Of a DNA stretch of 64,000 bases, positions 35,637 to 44,769 are shown piece by piece (the first letter of the stretch is position 1; each line of letters starts with the position of its first letter). The notes beneath the pieces were generated by a model that saw nothing but the letters and a program-made list of their open reading frames with translations, was not told where the DNA came from and searched no databases. The position numbers and the translations under genes are program-made. Origin of the DNA: Pseudomonas putida (GTDB lineage Bacteria > Pseudomonadota > Gammaproteobacteria > Pseudomonadales > Pseudomonadaceae); contig NZ_JANHLD010000005.1 of NCBI RefSeq assembly GCF_028682455.1, positions 264,001-328,000 of the forward strand, in the 5' to 3' direction.

Positions 35637-37055
35637 ATGATGAGCAAGCAGATTCCAGTACATGACGTCACCCCGCCTGCCAACAAAGACAAGGACAGCG
35701 TCGACCTCTACGCCTCCCGGGAAAAAATCTACACCCGGGCATTCACCGGCCTGTTTCGTAACCTGCGCATGGTCGGCGGCGCCTTCCTGTTCCTGCTGTA
35801 CTTCGGAACGGTCTGGCTGAACTGGGGTGATCACCAGGCAGTCTGGTGGAACCTGCCGGAGCGCAAGTTCTACATCTTCGGCGCCACCATCTGGCCCCAG
35901 GATTTCATCCTGCTCTCGGGCCTGTTGATCGTCGCCGCCTTCGGCCTGTTCTTCATCACGGTATTCGCCGGGCGCGTGTGGTGCGGCTATACCTGCCCGC
36001 AGAGCGTCTGGACGTGGATTTTCATGTGGTGCGAAAAGATTACCGAGGGTGATCGCAACCAGCGCATGAAGCTCGACAAGGCGCCAATGAGCGGCAACAA
36101 GTTCCTGCGCAAGCTGGCCAAGCACAGCCTTTGGCTGCTGATCGGCTTCGTCACCGGCATGACCTTCGTCGGCTATTTCTCCCCCATCCGCGAGCTGGTC
36201 GTCGAATTCTTCACAGGCCAGGCCGATGGCTGGGCGTACTTCTGGGTCGGCTTCTTCACCCTGGCCACCTATGGCAACGCCGGGTGGCTGCGCGAGCAGG
36301 TGTGCGTGTACATGTGCCCGTACGCGCGCTTCCAGAGCGTGATGTTCGACAAGGACACCCTGATCGTCTCCTACGATCCGCGTCGCGGCGAGACCCGTGG
36401 TCCGCGCAAGAAAGACCTCGACTACAAGGCCAAGGGCCTGGGCGATTGCATCGACTGCACCATGTGCGTCCAGGTATGCCCGACCGGCATCGACATCCGC
36501 GATGGCCTGCAGATCGAATGCATCGGCTGCGCCGCCTGCATCGATGCCTGCGACACCATCATGGACAAGATGAACTACCCCAAAGGCCTGATCAGCTACA
36601 CCACCGAGCACAACCTCTCGGGCCAGAAAACCCACATGCTGCGCCCTCGCCTGATCGGCTATGCGGTGGTGCTGCTGGCCATGATCGCCCTGCTCTGCAG
36701 CGCCTTCGTCATGCGATCGCTGGTGGGCTTTGACGTCAGCAAGGACCGGGTCCTGTACCGCGAGAACGCCCAGGGCCGGATCGAGAACGTCTACAGCCTC
36801 AAAGTAATGAACAAGGACCAGCGCGACCACGTCTACGTACTCGACGCCGCCGGCCTGCCGGACCTCAAGCTGGAAGGCGCGCGGGAAATCCGCGTAGCGG
36901 CCGGCGATATCGTCAGCCTGCCGGTACAACTGTCGATGGCCCCGGAAAAACTGCCATCGAGCACCAACGAAGTGACCTTCATCCTCAAGGACGCCGACGA
37001 CAGCGCCACCCAGGTTGAAGCCAAGAGCCGCTTCATCGGCCCCCAAATTCGATAA
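35637..37055 (+). CDS. ccoG: Cytochrome cbb3 maturation iron-sulphur protein CcoG (RdxA/FixG)
   Basis: A 472-residue inner-membrane ferredoxin-like protein, thought to reduce copper for cbb3 assembly. Several N-terminal spans with CGYTCPQSVWTWIFMWCE, then two 4Fe-4S motifs, CIDCTMCVQVCPTGID and CIGCAACIDACDT, and a C-terminal periplasmic domain after a last span near residue 345. Two ATGs (35637 and 35640) are possible; no strong ribosome site is seen. First of the ccoGHIS maturation set. Confidence 0.94.
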   Translation: MMSKQIPVHDVTPPANKDKDSVDLYASREKIYTRAFTGLFRNLRMVGGAFLFLLYFGTVWLNWGDHQAVWWNLPERKFYIFGATIWPQDFILLSGLLIVAAFGLFFITVFAGRVWCGYTCPQSVWTWIFMWCEKITEGDRNQRMKLDKAPMSGNKFLRKLAKHSLWLLIGFVTGMTFVGYFSPIRELVVEFFTGQADGWAYFWVGFFTLATYGNAGWLREQVCVYMCPYARFQSVMFDKDTLIVSYDPRRGETRGPRKKDLDYKAKGLGDCIDCTMCVQVCPTGIDIRDGLQIECIGCAACIDACDTIMDKMNYPKGLISYTTEHNLSGQKTHMLRPRLIGYAVVLLAMIALLCSAFVMRSLVGFDVSKDRVLYRENAQGRIENVYSLKVMNKDQRDHVYVLDAAGLPDLKLEGAREIRVAAGDIVSLPVQLSMAPEKLPSSTNEVTFILKDADDSATQVEAKSRFIGPQIR

Positions 37056-37067
37056 GAGATTGAACCT

Positions 37068-37607
37068 ATGCCTCCTGCAACAGCCGCAAGCCCCTGGTAC
37101 AAGCACCTCTGGCCGTGGATCATCATCGGGGTGCTGGCCACCTCGGTGACCTTGAGCCTGACCATGGTCACCATTGCGGTGAACAACCCCGACAACCTGG
37201 TCAACGACAACTACTACGAGGCCGGCAAAGGCATCAACCGCTCGCTGGAACGTGAACTGCTGGCCCAGACCCTGGGCCTGAAGGCCAGTATTCACCTGGA
37301 CGAGCTGACCGGCGAAGTGGATCTGCGCCTGACCGGCAACAGCCAGCCTCAAACCCTGGAACTGAACCTGATCTCACCGACCCAGCCGGAGAGAGACCGC
37401 CGGGTGATCCTGGCGCGCAGCGAAAGCGAGGCGGGACGCTACCTGGGCCAGTTGACCGACCAGGTCGACGGTCGTCGCTTTGTCGAGCTGCTGGGCAGCG
37501 AGAACCAACAGGTATGGCGCTTGTTCGAGGAAGAGAAAGTGGCGCACGGGGTGACCCTCCAGCTTGGCGATGAAGCCTTACAAGGGGCTGAACACCACGA
37601 AAACTGA
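37068..37607 (+). CDS. ccoH: Cytochrome cbb3 maturation protein CcoH (FixH)
   Basis: A 179-residue FixH-family protein with one N-terminal span (WPWIIIGVLATSVTLSLTMV) and a periplasmic domain starting near NNPDNLVNDNYYEAGKGINR, the recognisable FixH stretch. It is required for stable assembly of cbb3 oxidase and interacts with it. It begins 12 nt after ccoG. A REP-like hairpin separates it from ccoI. Confidence 0.93.
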   Translation: MPPATAASPWYKHLWPWIIIGVLATSVTLSLTMVTIAVNNPDNLVNDNYYEAGKGINRSLERELLAQTLGLKASIHLDELTGEVDLRLTGNSQPQTLELNLISPTQPERDRRVILARSESEAGRYLGQLTDQVDGRRFVELLGSENQQVWRLFEEEKVAHGVTLQLGDEALQGAEHHEN

Positions 37608-37613
37608 GGCGCC

Positions 37614-37667
37614 CTCATCGCTGGCAAGCCGCGCTTGCCCTGTGGGAGCTGGCTTGCCAGCGATGAG
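37614..37667. repeat. Second-type REP inverted repeat inside ccoGHIS
   Basis: CTCATCGCTGGCAAGCC (37614-37630) and its exact reverse complement GGCTTGCCAGCGATGAG (37651-37667) form a 17-bp stem with a 20-nt loop. The flank GCTGGCAAGC differs from the CGGGGCAAGC type elsewhere, so it belongs to a different REP class. It sits in the 89-nt gap between ccoH and ccoI and may affect their relative expression or mRNA stability. Confidence 0.85.
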
Positions 37668-37696
37668 GCCACTACAAGAACTTGCGATAGACCAAC

Positions 37697-40150
37697 ATGA
37701 CCTCGCCCACGCCTTGCTACCACTGCGCCCTGCCCGTTCCTGCCGGCAGCCACTTCACCGCCGTGGTACTCGGCCAGCCTCGGCTGTTCTGCTGCCCCGG
37801 TTGCCAGGCCGTGGCCGAGGCGATTGTCGCCGGCAACCTGGAAAGCTATTACCAGCACCGCAGCGAAGCCAGCGCCAACCCCGAGGCATTGCCCCAGCAA
37901 CTGGTCGATGAACTGGCCCTGTATGATCGTGCCGATGTGCAAAAACCCTTCGTGCGTCACAGTGGCGAACTGGCTGAAACCACCCTGCTGATCGAAGGCA
38001 TCAGCTGCGCTGCCTGCGGCTGGTTGATCGAAAAGCACCTGCGCAATCTGCCTGGCGTTGCCGAAGCACGCCTCAACCTGTCCAACCACCGCCTGCAGGT
38101 CAACTGGGCCGATAGCCAGCTGCCACTGTCCAAGCTACTCGCCGAACTGCGCCACATCGGCTACGCCGCCCACCCCTACCAGGCCGACCGCGCCGCCGAA
38201 CAACTGGCCAACGAGAACCGCACTGCCCTGCGCCAACTGGGCGTCGCCGGCCTGCTGTGGTTCCAGGCCATGATGGCAACCATGGCCACCTGGCCGGAAT
38301 TCAACATCGACCTGAGCCCCGAGTTGCACACCATCCTGCGCTGGGTCGCGCTGTTCCTCACCACACCTATCGTGTTCTACAGCTGTGCGCCGTTCTTCCG
38401 TGGCGCCGCCCGTGATTTGCGTACCCGTCACCTGACCATGGATGTCTCGGTGTCGCTGGCCATCGGCCTGGCCTACGGCGCGGGCATCTGGACCGCCATC
38501 ACCGGCAGCGGCGAGCTGTATTTCGACGCGGTCGGCATGTTCGCCCTGTTCCTGCTGGCCGGTCGCTACCTGGAGCGCCGCGCCCGCGAGCGTACTGCCG
38601 CCGCCACCGCGCAACTGGTCAACCTCTTGCCGGCCTCCTGCCTGCGCCTGGGCGCGGCGGGCCAGAGCGAGCGCATCCTGCTGCGCGAGCTGCAGGTGGG
38701 CGACTGCGTATTGATTCAACCGGGTCACGTGGTACCGGCCGACGGGCGCATTGTCAGCGGCCAGTCCAGTGTCGATGAATCGCTGCTGACCGGCGAATAC
38801 CTGCCACAGCCACGACGCGCCGGCGATGCGGTCACCGCCGGGACCCTGAACGTCGAAAGTGCGTTGACTGTCGAAGTGCAGGCCCTGGGCCAGGACACTC
38901 GCCTGTCGGCCATCGTCCGCCTGCTGGAACGGGCCCAGTCGGAAAAGCCGCGCCTGGCCGAGATCGCCGACCGTGCCTCGCAGTGGTTCTTGCTGTTTTC
39001 CCTGGTCGCCGCTGCTGGCATCGGCCTGCTCTGGTGGCAACTGGACCCCTCGCGGGCGTTCTGGATCGTGCTGGCCATGCTGGTCGCCACCTGCCCTTGC
39101 GCGCTTTCACTGGCCACCCCGACGGCATTGACCGCAGCCACCGGCACCTTGCACAAGCTCGGCCTGCTGCTGACCCGCGGCCATGTGCTGGAGGGGCTGA
39201 ACCAGATCGACACGGTGATTTTCGACAAGACCGGCACCCTCACCGAGGGGCGCCTGACCTTGCGCAGCATCCGCCCGCTGGGCGAGCACGATGCCGACCA
39301 GTGCCTGATGCTTGCCGCCGCCCTGGAAAATCGTTCCGAACACCCGATTGCCCGCGCCTTCGGTCGCGCCAGCGTGCCGGCCGAAGAAGTGCACGCCGAG
39401 CCTGGCCTGGGCCTTGAAGGGTTGGTGCAAGGTCAGCGCCTGCGTATTGGCGAGCCGGGCTATGTCTGCGCCCTGAGTGGTGCTGTTGCGCCCGCCATGC
39501 CCGAGGAGCCCGGCCAGTGGCTGCTGCTCGGTGATACGAGGGAGCCACTGGCCTGGCTGGTGCTCGATGACCGCCTGCGCGGCGACGCCGCCGACCTGCT
39601 CGCCGCCTGCCGCGCGCGCGGCTGGCGCACCCTGCTGCTCTCCGGCGACAGCTCGCCGATGGTGCAGAGCGTGGCCGCGGAGCTGTCGATCGACGAGGCC
39701 ATCGGTGGCCTGCGCCCGGATGACAAGCTGGAAAAGCTCAAGGCCTTGCAGCAACAGGGCCGAAAGGTGCTGATGCTGGGCGACGGAGTCAACGATGTGC
39801 CGGTGCTGGCCGCCGCCGACATCAGCATCGCCATGGGCTCGGCGACCGACCTGGCCAAGACCAGCGCCGACGCGGTGCTGCTGTCCAACCGCCTCGACGC
39901 GCTGGTCCAGGCCTTCAGCCTGGCCCGTCGCACGCGGCGGATCATTATCGAGAACCTGCTCTGGGCCGGGCTGTATAATGGCCTGATGTTGCCCTTCGCC
40001 GCCCTGGGCTGGATCACTCCAGTCTGGGCAGCGATCGGCATGTCGGTCAGTTCGCTGATCGTGGTGCTCAATGCCCTGCGCCTGACCCGGCTCAGCGGCC
40101 CGGTCGCCACCGGTGCGCCAGCCAGCACCTCACACCCCGCCACGGCCTGA
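37697..40150 (+). CDS. ccoI: Copper-translocating P-type ATPase CcoI (FixI)
   Basis: An 817-residue P1B-type ATPase that exports copper for cbb3 CuB assembly. The N-terminal Cys-rich part (CYHCALPVPAG, FCCPGC) is typical of the CcoI/FixI branch. It is followed by a heavy-metal-binding domain (GISCAACGW), the CPC metal site in ATCPCALSLATPTAL, the phosphorylation motif DKTGTLT, and MLGDGVNDVPVLAAADI in the hinge. ATG 37697 begins MTSPTPCYHCALP. It is close to ccoS (12 nt gap) in the same operon. Confidence 0.95.
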   Translation: MTSPTPCYHCALPVPAGSHFTAVVLGQPRLFCCPGCQAVAEAIVAGNLESYYQHRSEASANPEALPQQLVDELALYDRADVQKPFVRHSGELAETTLLIEGISCAACGWLIEKHLRNLPGVAEARLNLSNHRLQVNWADSQLPLSKLLAELRHIGYAAHPYQADRAAEQLANENRTALRQLGVAGLLWFQAMMATMATWPEFNIDLSPELHTILRWVALFLTTPIVFYSCAPFFRGAARDLRTRHLTMDVSVSLAIGLAYGAGIWTAITGSGELYFDAVGMFALFLLAGRYLERRARERTAAATAQLVNLLPASCLRLGAAGQSERILLRELQVGDCVLIQPGHVVPADGRIVSGQSSVDESLLTGEYLPQPRRAGDAVTAGTLNVESALTVEVQALGQDTRLSAIVRLLERAQSEKPRLAEIADRASQWFLLFSLVAAAGIGLLWWQLDPSRAFWIVLAMLVATCPCALSLATPTALTAATGTLHKLGLLLTRGHVLEGLNQIDTVIFDKTGTLTEGRLTLRSIRPLGEHDADQCLMLAAALENRSEHPIARAFGRASVPAEEVHAEPGLGLEGLVQGQRLRIGEPGYVCALSGAVAPAMPEEPGQWLLLGDTREPLAWLVLDDRLRGDAADLLAACRARGWRTLLLSGDSSPMVQSVAAELSIDEAIGGLRPDDKLEKLKALQQQGRKVLMLGDGVNDVPVLAAADISIAMGSATDLAKTSADAVLLSNRLDALVQAFSLARRTRRIIIENLLWAGLYNGLMLPFAALGWITPVWAAIGMSVSSLIVVLNALRLTRLSGPVATGAPASTSHPATA

Positions 40151-40162
40151 TCAGGAGTCACC

Positions 40163-40375
40163 ATGCCCGCGCTCTACGTCATGATTCCCGCCGCGCTGCT
40201 GATCGTCGCCATCGCCGTGTACATCTTCTTCTGGGCGGTGGACAGCGGCCAGTACGACGACCTCGACGGCCCGGCCCACAGCATCCTGTTCGACGACCAG
40301 GACCCCCAGCACACCGCCGCCATGGACGAAGCCGACGGCAAGAAACCCGACGACGGCGCCCCACCCCGTGCTTGA
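40163..40375 (+). CDS. ccoS: Cytochrome cbb3 assembly protein CcoS
   Basis: A 70-residue protein with one span (MPALYVMIPAALLIVAIAVY) and the CcoS pattern FFWAVDSGQYDDLDGPA followed by an acidic tail. CcoS is needed for cofactor insertion into cbb3. AGGAG precedes the ATG. The 3' end overlaps the next gene by 8 nt. Confidence 0.93.
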   Translation: MPALYVMIPAALLIVAIAVYIFFWAVDSGQYDDLDGPAHSILFDDQDPQHTAAMDEADGKKPDDGAPPRA

Positions 40376-41051
40376 ACTGCTGCCCCTGCTCAGCTCGGCG
40401 CTGATCCTCGGCCTGCTCGGCGGTGGCCACTGCCTGGGCATGTGCGGCGGCCTGATGGGCGCCCTGACCCTGGCCATCCCCAAGGAACAGCGCAGCCGAC
40501 GCTTTCGCCTGCTGCTGGCCTATAACCTCGGACGCATCTTCAGCTATGCCCTGGCCGGCCTGCTGCTGGGCCTCGCTGGCTGGGCCGTGGCCAACAGCCC
40601 GGTGGCCCTGGGCATGCGCGTGGTCGCGGCCCTGTTGTTGTTCTGCATGGGCCTGTACCTTGCCGGCTGGTGGAGCGGCCTGACCCGCATCGAAGCCCTG
40701 GGACGCGGCCTGTGGCGGCACATCCAGCCAGTGGCCAACCGCCTGTTGCCGATCTCCAGCCTGCCCCGCGCCCTGTTGCTGGGCGCTCTGTGGGGCTGGC
40801 TGCCCTGCGGCCTGGTCTATAGCACCTTGCTGTGGGCGGCGAGCCAGGGCAACGCGGTCGACAGCGCCTTGTTGATGCTGGCCTTCGGCCTGGGTACCTG
40901 GCCGGTGTTGCTGGCCACAGGGCTTGCCGCCGAGCGTACCAGCGCGCTGCTACGCAAACGTGGCGTTCGAGTTGCCGGTGGGGTGCTGGTGATCCTCTTC
41001 GGCATCTGGACCCTGCCAGGGCCGCACCAACACTGGCTGATGGGCCACTAA
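40368..41051 (+). CDS. TauE/SafE or DsbD_2-like membrane protein in the cco cluster
   Basis: A 227-residue protein with about six spans. It opens LLGGGHCLGMCGGLMGALTL, a HC-x2-MCGG motif typical of the DsbD_2/SafE-like family, and has WGWLPCGLVYSTLLWA as a second Cys-Pro-type element. The start is GTG 40368, overlapping ccoS by 8 nt, so it is translated with the maturation genes. A role in copper or thiol handling for cytochrome assembly is likely from context; it is often named only sulphite exporter family, which I doubt here. Confidence 0.8.
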   Translation: MLELLPLLSSALILGLLGGGHCLGMCGGLMGALTLAIPKEQRSRRFRLLLAYNLGRIFSYALAGLLLGLAGWAVANSPVALGMRVVAALLLFCMGLYLAGWWSGLTRIEALGRGLWRHIQPVANRLLPISSLPRALLLGALWGWLPCGLVYSTLLWAASQGNAVDSALLMLAFGLGTWPVLLATGLAAERTSALLRKRGVRVAGGVLVILFGIWTLPGPHQHWLMGH

Positions 41052-41058
41052 AGCGGCG

Positions 41059-41072
41059 TTGATGCAAATCAA
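41059..41072. promoter_or_regulatory. Perfect Anr box of hemN
   Basis: TTGAT-GCAA-ATCAA is a perfect FNR/Anr site. Its centre (41065.5) lies 41.5 bp before position 41107, and a -10-like TAGACT occupies 41095-41100, exactly -12 to -7 from that start. This is class II activator geometry. It lies 8 nt past the stop of the TauE-like gene. Confidence 0.9.
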
Positions 41073-41135
41073 CACGCCATGCCGCCCAGCTCCCTAGACT
41101 CCGGACACTAGCTGCTTTATCCGGGGACTGCCCAC

Positions 41136-42518
41136 ATGCTCGACGCACTTCGTTGGGACTCTGACCTGATCCGTCGTTACGACCTGGCAGGTCCACGCTA
41201 CACCTCATACCCAACCGCCGTGCAACTGCACAGCGAAGTCGGCTCATTCGACCTCCTGCACGCCCTGCGTGACAGCCGTCGCGCGGTGCGCCCGCTGTCG
41301 CTGTACGTGCACGTGCCGTTCTGCGCCAACATCTGCTACTACTGCGCCTGCAACAAGGTCATCACCAAGGACCGGGGCCGCGCCCTGCCTTACCTTCAGC
41401 GCCTGGAGCAGGAGATCCAGCTGATCGCCTGCCACCTGGACCCCAAGCAGACCGTCGAGCAACTGCATTTCGGTGGCGGTACGCCGACCTTCCTCAGCCA
41501 CGTCGAGCTGCGCCGCCTGATGGCGTACCTGCGCCAGCACTTCAACCTGCTGGATGACGACTCCGGCGACTACGGCATCGAAATCGACCCCCGCGAGGCC
41601 GACTGGTCGACCATGGGCCTGCTGCGCGAGCTGGGGTTCAATCGGGTCAGCCTGGGCGTGCAGGATCTCGACCCGGTCGTGCAACGGGCGATCAACCGCC
41701 TGCAAAGCCTGGAGCAGACTCGCGCGATCATTGAAGCGGCGCGCACCCTGCAGTTTCGCTCGATCAACCTCGATTTGATCTACGGCCTGCCCAAGCAGAC
41801 CCCTGAAGGCTTCGCCCGCACCGTGGATGAAGTCATCAAGCTGCAGCCCGATCGCCTGTCGGTGTTCAACTATGCGCACCTGCCGGAACGCTTCATGCCC
41901 CAACGGCGCATCGACAGCAACGACCTGCCCGCACCGGCCGCCAAGCTGGAAATGCTGCAACGGACCATCGAGCAACTGACTGGCGCCGGCTACCGCTACA
42001 TCGGCATGGATCACTTCGCCCTGCCCGATGACGAACTGGCCATTGCCCAGGAAGAGTCGACACTGCAGCGCAACTTCCAGGGCTACACCACCCACGGTCA
42101 CTGCGACCTGATCGGCCTGGGCGTTTCAGCCATCAGCCAGATTGGCGACCTCTACTGCCAGAACAGCAGCGACCTGAACACGTACCAGAACTCGCTGCTC
42201 AGCGCCCAGCTGGCTACCAGCCGCGGCCTGGTGTGCACAGCGGACGACCGCTTGCGCCGTGCCGTGATCCAGCAATTGATCTGCCATTTCGAATTGGATT
42301 TCGACACCATCGAACAGGCTTTCACCGTCGACTTTCGTGGCTACTTCAAGGATGAGTGGCCCGCACTCCAGGCCATGCACAAGGACGGTCTGATCAACCT
42401 CAGCGCCAAGGGCATCGAGGTGCTGCCGGCCGGGCGGCTGCTGGTGCGCTCGGTGTGCATGGCATTCGACGCCTACCTGGGCATGCACAGTCAACAGCGG
42501 TTCTCACGGGTGATCTGA
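41136..42518 (+). CDS. hemN: Oxygen-independent coproporphyrinogen III dehydrogenase
   Basis: A 460-residue radical SAM enzyme decarboxylating coproporphyrinogen III without O2 in haem synthesis. The cluster motif is CANICYYCACNK (Cx3Cx2C plus the extra Cys). GPRYTSYPTAVQLH near the start, HFGGGTPTFLS and YGIEIDPRE are characteristic of HemN rather than of HemW. It stands between its own Anr-activated promoter and anr, matching known Anr control of hemN in Pseudomonas. Confidence 0.95.
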   Translation: MLDALRWDSDLIRRYDLAGPRYTSYPTAVQLHSEVGSFDLLHALRDSRRAVRPLSLYVHVPFCANICYYCACNKVITKDRGRALPYLQRLEQEIQLIACHLDPKQTVEQLHFGGGTPTFLSHVELRRLMAYLRQHFNLLDDDSGDYGIEIDPREADWSTMGLLRELGFNRVSLGVQDLDPVVQRAINRLQSLEQTRAIIEAARTLQFRSINLDLIYGLPKQTPEGFARTVDEVIKLQPDRLSVFNYAHLPERFMPQRRIDSNDLPAPAAKLEMLQRTIEQLTGAGYRYIGMDHFALPDDELAIAQEESTLQRNFQGYTTHGHCDLIGLGVSAISQIGDLYCQNSSDLNTYQNSLLSAQLATSRGLVCTADDRLRRAVIQQLICHFELDFDTIEQAFTVDFRGYFKDEWPALQAMHKDGLINLSAKGIEVLPAGRLLVRSVCMAFDAYLGMHSQQRFSRVI

Positions 42519-42673
42519 TTTACAGAATTCCTTGTAAAGCACACTATGTTTAATAAGGTCGGACGATAAGCCGCACCTGCGCCAGCACGCCTTACCCGGC
42601 ACAGACTGGCCGAAACCCCATGGCCTGAGTTACCCTTACGGCTTATGTGTGCTTTCCCACAAGGAATGAAGAA

Positions 42674-43408
42674 ATGTCCGAGCCAGTTAAACTGCGCCCT
42701 CACAACCAGGCCCATTGCAAGGATTGCAGCCTGGCGCCTCTATGCCTGCCATTGTCGTTGAACATGGAAGATATGGATGCACTGGATGAAATCGTCAAAC
42801 GCGGGCGACCGCTGAAGAAAGGCGAATTTCTGTTCCGCCAGGGTGACAACTTCGGCTCAGTTTATGCGGTGCGCTCCGGCGCCCTGAAAACCTTCAGCTT
42901 GAGCGACAGCGGCGAAGAGCAGATCACCGGCTTCCACCTGCCCAGCGAGCTGGTCGGCCTGTCCGGCATGGACACCGAGGCCTACCCGGTATCGGCACAG
43001 GCCCAGGAAACCACTTCGGTCTGCGAGATCCCGTTCGAACGCCTCGATGAACTCTCGGTACAGTTGCCTCAACTGCGTCGTCAATTGATGCGGGTGATGA
43101 GTCGCGAGATTCGTGACGACCAGCAGATGATGCTGCTGTTGTCGAAGAAAACCGCAGACGAGCGCATCGCCACCTTCCTGGTCAACCTCTCCGCACGTTT
43201 CCGCGCCCGTGGCTACTCGGCCAATCAGTTCCGCCTGAGCATGTCGCGCAACGAGATCGGCAACTACCTGGGCCTGGCCGTGGAAACGGTGTCCCGGGTG
43301 TTCACCCGCTTCCAGCAGAACGGCCTGATTTCTGCCGAAGGCAAGGAAATCCATATCCTCGATCCGATCCAGCTGTGCGCGCTGGCCGGTGGCTCGCTGG
43401 ACAGCTGA
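42674..43408 (+). CDS. anr: Oxygen-sensing transcriptional regulator Anr (FNR family)
   Basis: A 244-residue CRP/FNR regulator of micro-aerobic and anaerobic genes. The 4Fe-4S ligands are Cys15, Cys18, Cys24 ([11 protein letters not shown]) and Cys117 (TSVCEIP). A cyclic-nucleotide-like beta roll (about 45-130), a dimer helix and a helix-turn-helix follow. [20 protein letters not shown] carries the Glu and Ser of the E-x2-S-R recognition helix for TTGAT. ATG 42674 has AAGGAA upstream, discarding a longer in-frame start at 42647. Its probable targets, ccoN and hemN, are in this window. Confidence 0.97.
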   Translation: MSEPVKLRPHNQAHCKDCSLAPLCLPLSLNMEDMDALDEIVKRGRPLKKGEFLFRQGDNFGSVYAVRSGALKTFSLSDSGEEQITGFHLPSELVGLSGMDTEAYPVSAQAQETTSVCEIPFERLDELSVQLPQLRRQLMRVMSREIRDDQQMMLLLSKKTADERIATFLVNLSARFRARGYSANQFRLSMSRNEIGNYLGLAVETVSRVFTRFQQNGLISAEGKEIHILDPIQLCALAGGSLDS

Positions 43409-43463
43409 GTCCGCAGGATAAAGGGTATACTGGCGGGCATTCGTTTTTCAGGATACCCGCCCC

Positions 43464-44012
43464 ATGCACAGCGAACCCTTCGACCTCAAAGCCTTGATCC
43501 GCCCGGTACCGGACTTCCCTAAACCTGGCGTGATCTTTCGCGACATCACCCCGCTGTTCCAGTCGCCACGGGGCCTGCGCCATGTGGCCGACGCCTTCAT
43601 CGAGCGTTATGTCGAGGCCGAATTCAGCCACATCGGCGCCATGGACGCCCGCGGCTTCCTGATCGGCTCGATCATCGCCCACCAATTGAACAAGCCGCTC
43701 ATTCTGTTTCGCAAGCAGGGCAAACTGCCGGCCGACGTGATCGCCGAGGGCTACCAGACCGAGTACGGTGAAGCCTTCCTCGAAGTGCACGCCGACAGCC
43801 TGTGCGAGGGTGACTCGGTGCTGGTGTTCGATGACCTGATCGCCACCGGTGGTACCTTGCTGGCTGCGACCAATCTGGTACGACGGATGGGCGCCGAGGT
43901 ATTCGAGGCGGCCGCGATCATCGACCTGCCGGAACTGGACGGATCGAAGCGGCTGAATGATGCTGGGGTGTCGACGTTCTGCCTGACCGCGTTTTCGCTT
44001 AGCGAGCGGTAA
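43464..44012 (+). CDS. apt: Adenine phosphoribosyltransferase
   Basis: A 182-residue type I phosphoribosyltransferase salvaging adenine to AMP. The PRPP-binding loop is [17 protein letters not shown]. The N-terminus ([20 protein letters not shown]) and [16 protein letters not shown] are typical of Apt. A TATACT hexamer at 43426-43431 may be its -10. It converges on recR across a palindromic REPIN. Confidence 0.95.
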   Translation: MHSEPFDLKALIRPVPDFPKPGVIFRDITPLFQSPRGLRHVADAFIERYVEAEFSHIGAMDARGFLIGSIIAHQLNKPLILFRKQGKLPADVIAEGYQTEYGEAFLEVHADSLCEGDSVLVFDDLIATGGTLLAATNLVRRMGAEVFEAAAIIDLPELDGSKRLNDAGVSTFCLTAFSLSER

Positions 44013-44017
44013 ACCAG

Positions 44018-44061
44018 TCGCGGGGCAAGCCCGCTCCTACAGGAGCGGGCTTGCCCCGCGA
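44018..44061. repeat. REPIN between convergent apt and recR
   Basis: TCGCGGGGCAAGCCCGCTCCT (44018-44038) and its exact reverse complement (44041-44061) are separated only by AC, so the pair can extrude as one long cruciform or fold as an mRNA hairpin. It lies 5 nt after the apt stop and 6 nt after the recR stop and could act as a transcriptional boundary. Confidence 0.92.
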
Positions 44062-44067
44062 TTGCAC

Positions 44068-44670
44068 TCACAGCGAGATCGGCTTACGCCCGGCAAAGGA
44101 ATGCGCCAGGGTCCCGCCATCAACCAGCTCCAGCTCGCCGCCCAACGGCACCCCGTGGGCAATGCGCGAGGCAACCAGCCCCTTGTCGGCCAGCAACTGG
44201 GCGATGTAGTGGGCAGTCGCTTCACCCTCCACCGTTGGATTGGTAGCCAGGATCACTTCGGTGAAACTGCCCTGCTCTTCGATGCGCGCCATCAACTGCG
44301 GAATGCCAATCGCCTCTGGCCCAAGACCATCGAGCGGTGACAGGTGCCCCTTGAGCACAAAGTAGCGACCGCGATAGCCGGTCTGTTCGACCGCATACAC
44401 ATCCATCGGCCCTTCGACCACGCACAGCAGCGTGTCGTCGCGGCGCGTGTCGGCGCACTGGGGGCACAATTCCTGTTCGGTCAGGGTCCGGCACTGACGG
44501 CAGTGCCCAACACCTTCCATAGCCTGGCTCAGGGCCTGGGCCAGGCGCAGGCCGCCACTGCGGTCGCGCTCTAGCAACTGCAGAGCCATGCGCTGGGCGG
44601 TTTTCTGACCAACCCCGGGCAAGGTGCGCAAGGCATCGATCAGTTGGCGAATCAAGGGGCTGAAGCTCAT
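44068..44670 (-). CDS. recR: Recombination mediator RecR
   Basis: A 200-residue RecFOR-pathway protein that helps load RecA on gapped DNA. Helix-hairpin-helix ([16 protein letters not shown]), zinc finger with Cys57, Cys60, Cys69 and Cys72 (CRQC...CPQC), then a Toprim domain starting [17 protein letters not shown] 44670 ([14 protein letters not shown]) is preferred to a TTG at 44676. It is last in the dnaX-ybaB-recR group. Confidence 0.96.
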   Translation of the reverse strand: MSFSPLIRQLIDALRTLPGVGQKTAQRMALQLLERDRSGGLRLAQALSQAMEGVGHCRQCRTLTEQELCPQCADTRRDDTLLCVVEGPMDVYAVEQTGYRGRYFVLKGHLSPLDGLGPEAIGIPQLMARIEEQGSFTEVILATNPTVEGEATAHYIAQLLADKGLVASRIAHGVPLGGELELVDGGTLAHSFAGRKPISL

Positions 44671-44715
44671 GGTCAATTAGCCTGAATATTCAATGAAGCG
44701 CGAGAAAAACGACGA

Positions 44716-44746
44716 TGGGAGCGACAGCTTCACAGCTGTGCTCCCA
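44716..44746. repeat. Short inverted repeat between ybaB and recR
   Basis: TGGGAGCgACAGCT and AGCTGTGCTCCCA pair around loop TCAC with one unpaired base. It resembles the REP family that contains ACAGCT...AGCTGT arms. It lies in the 99-nt gap between the two co-oriented genes and could attenuate recR transcription. Confidence 0.65.
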
Positions 44747-44769
44747 CCGTGGGTATTACAGGGTGTGCC

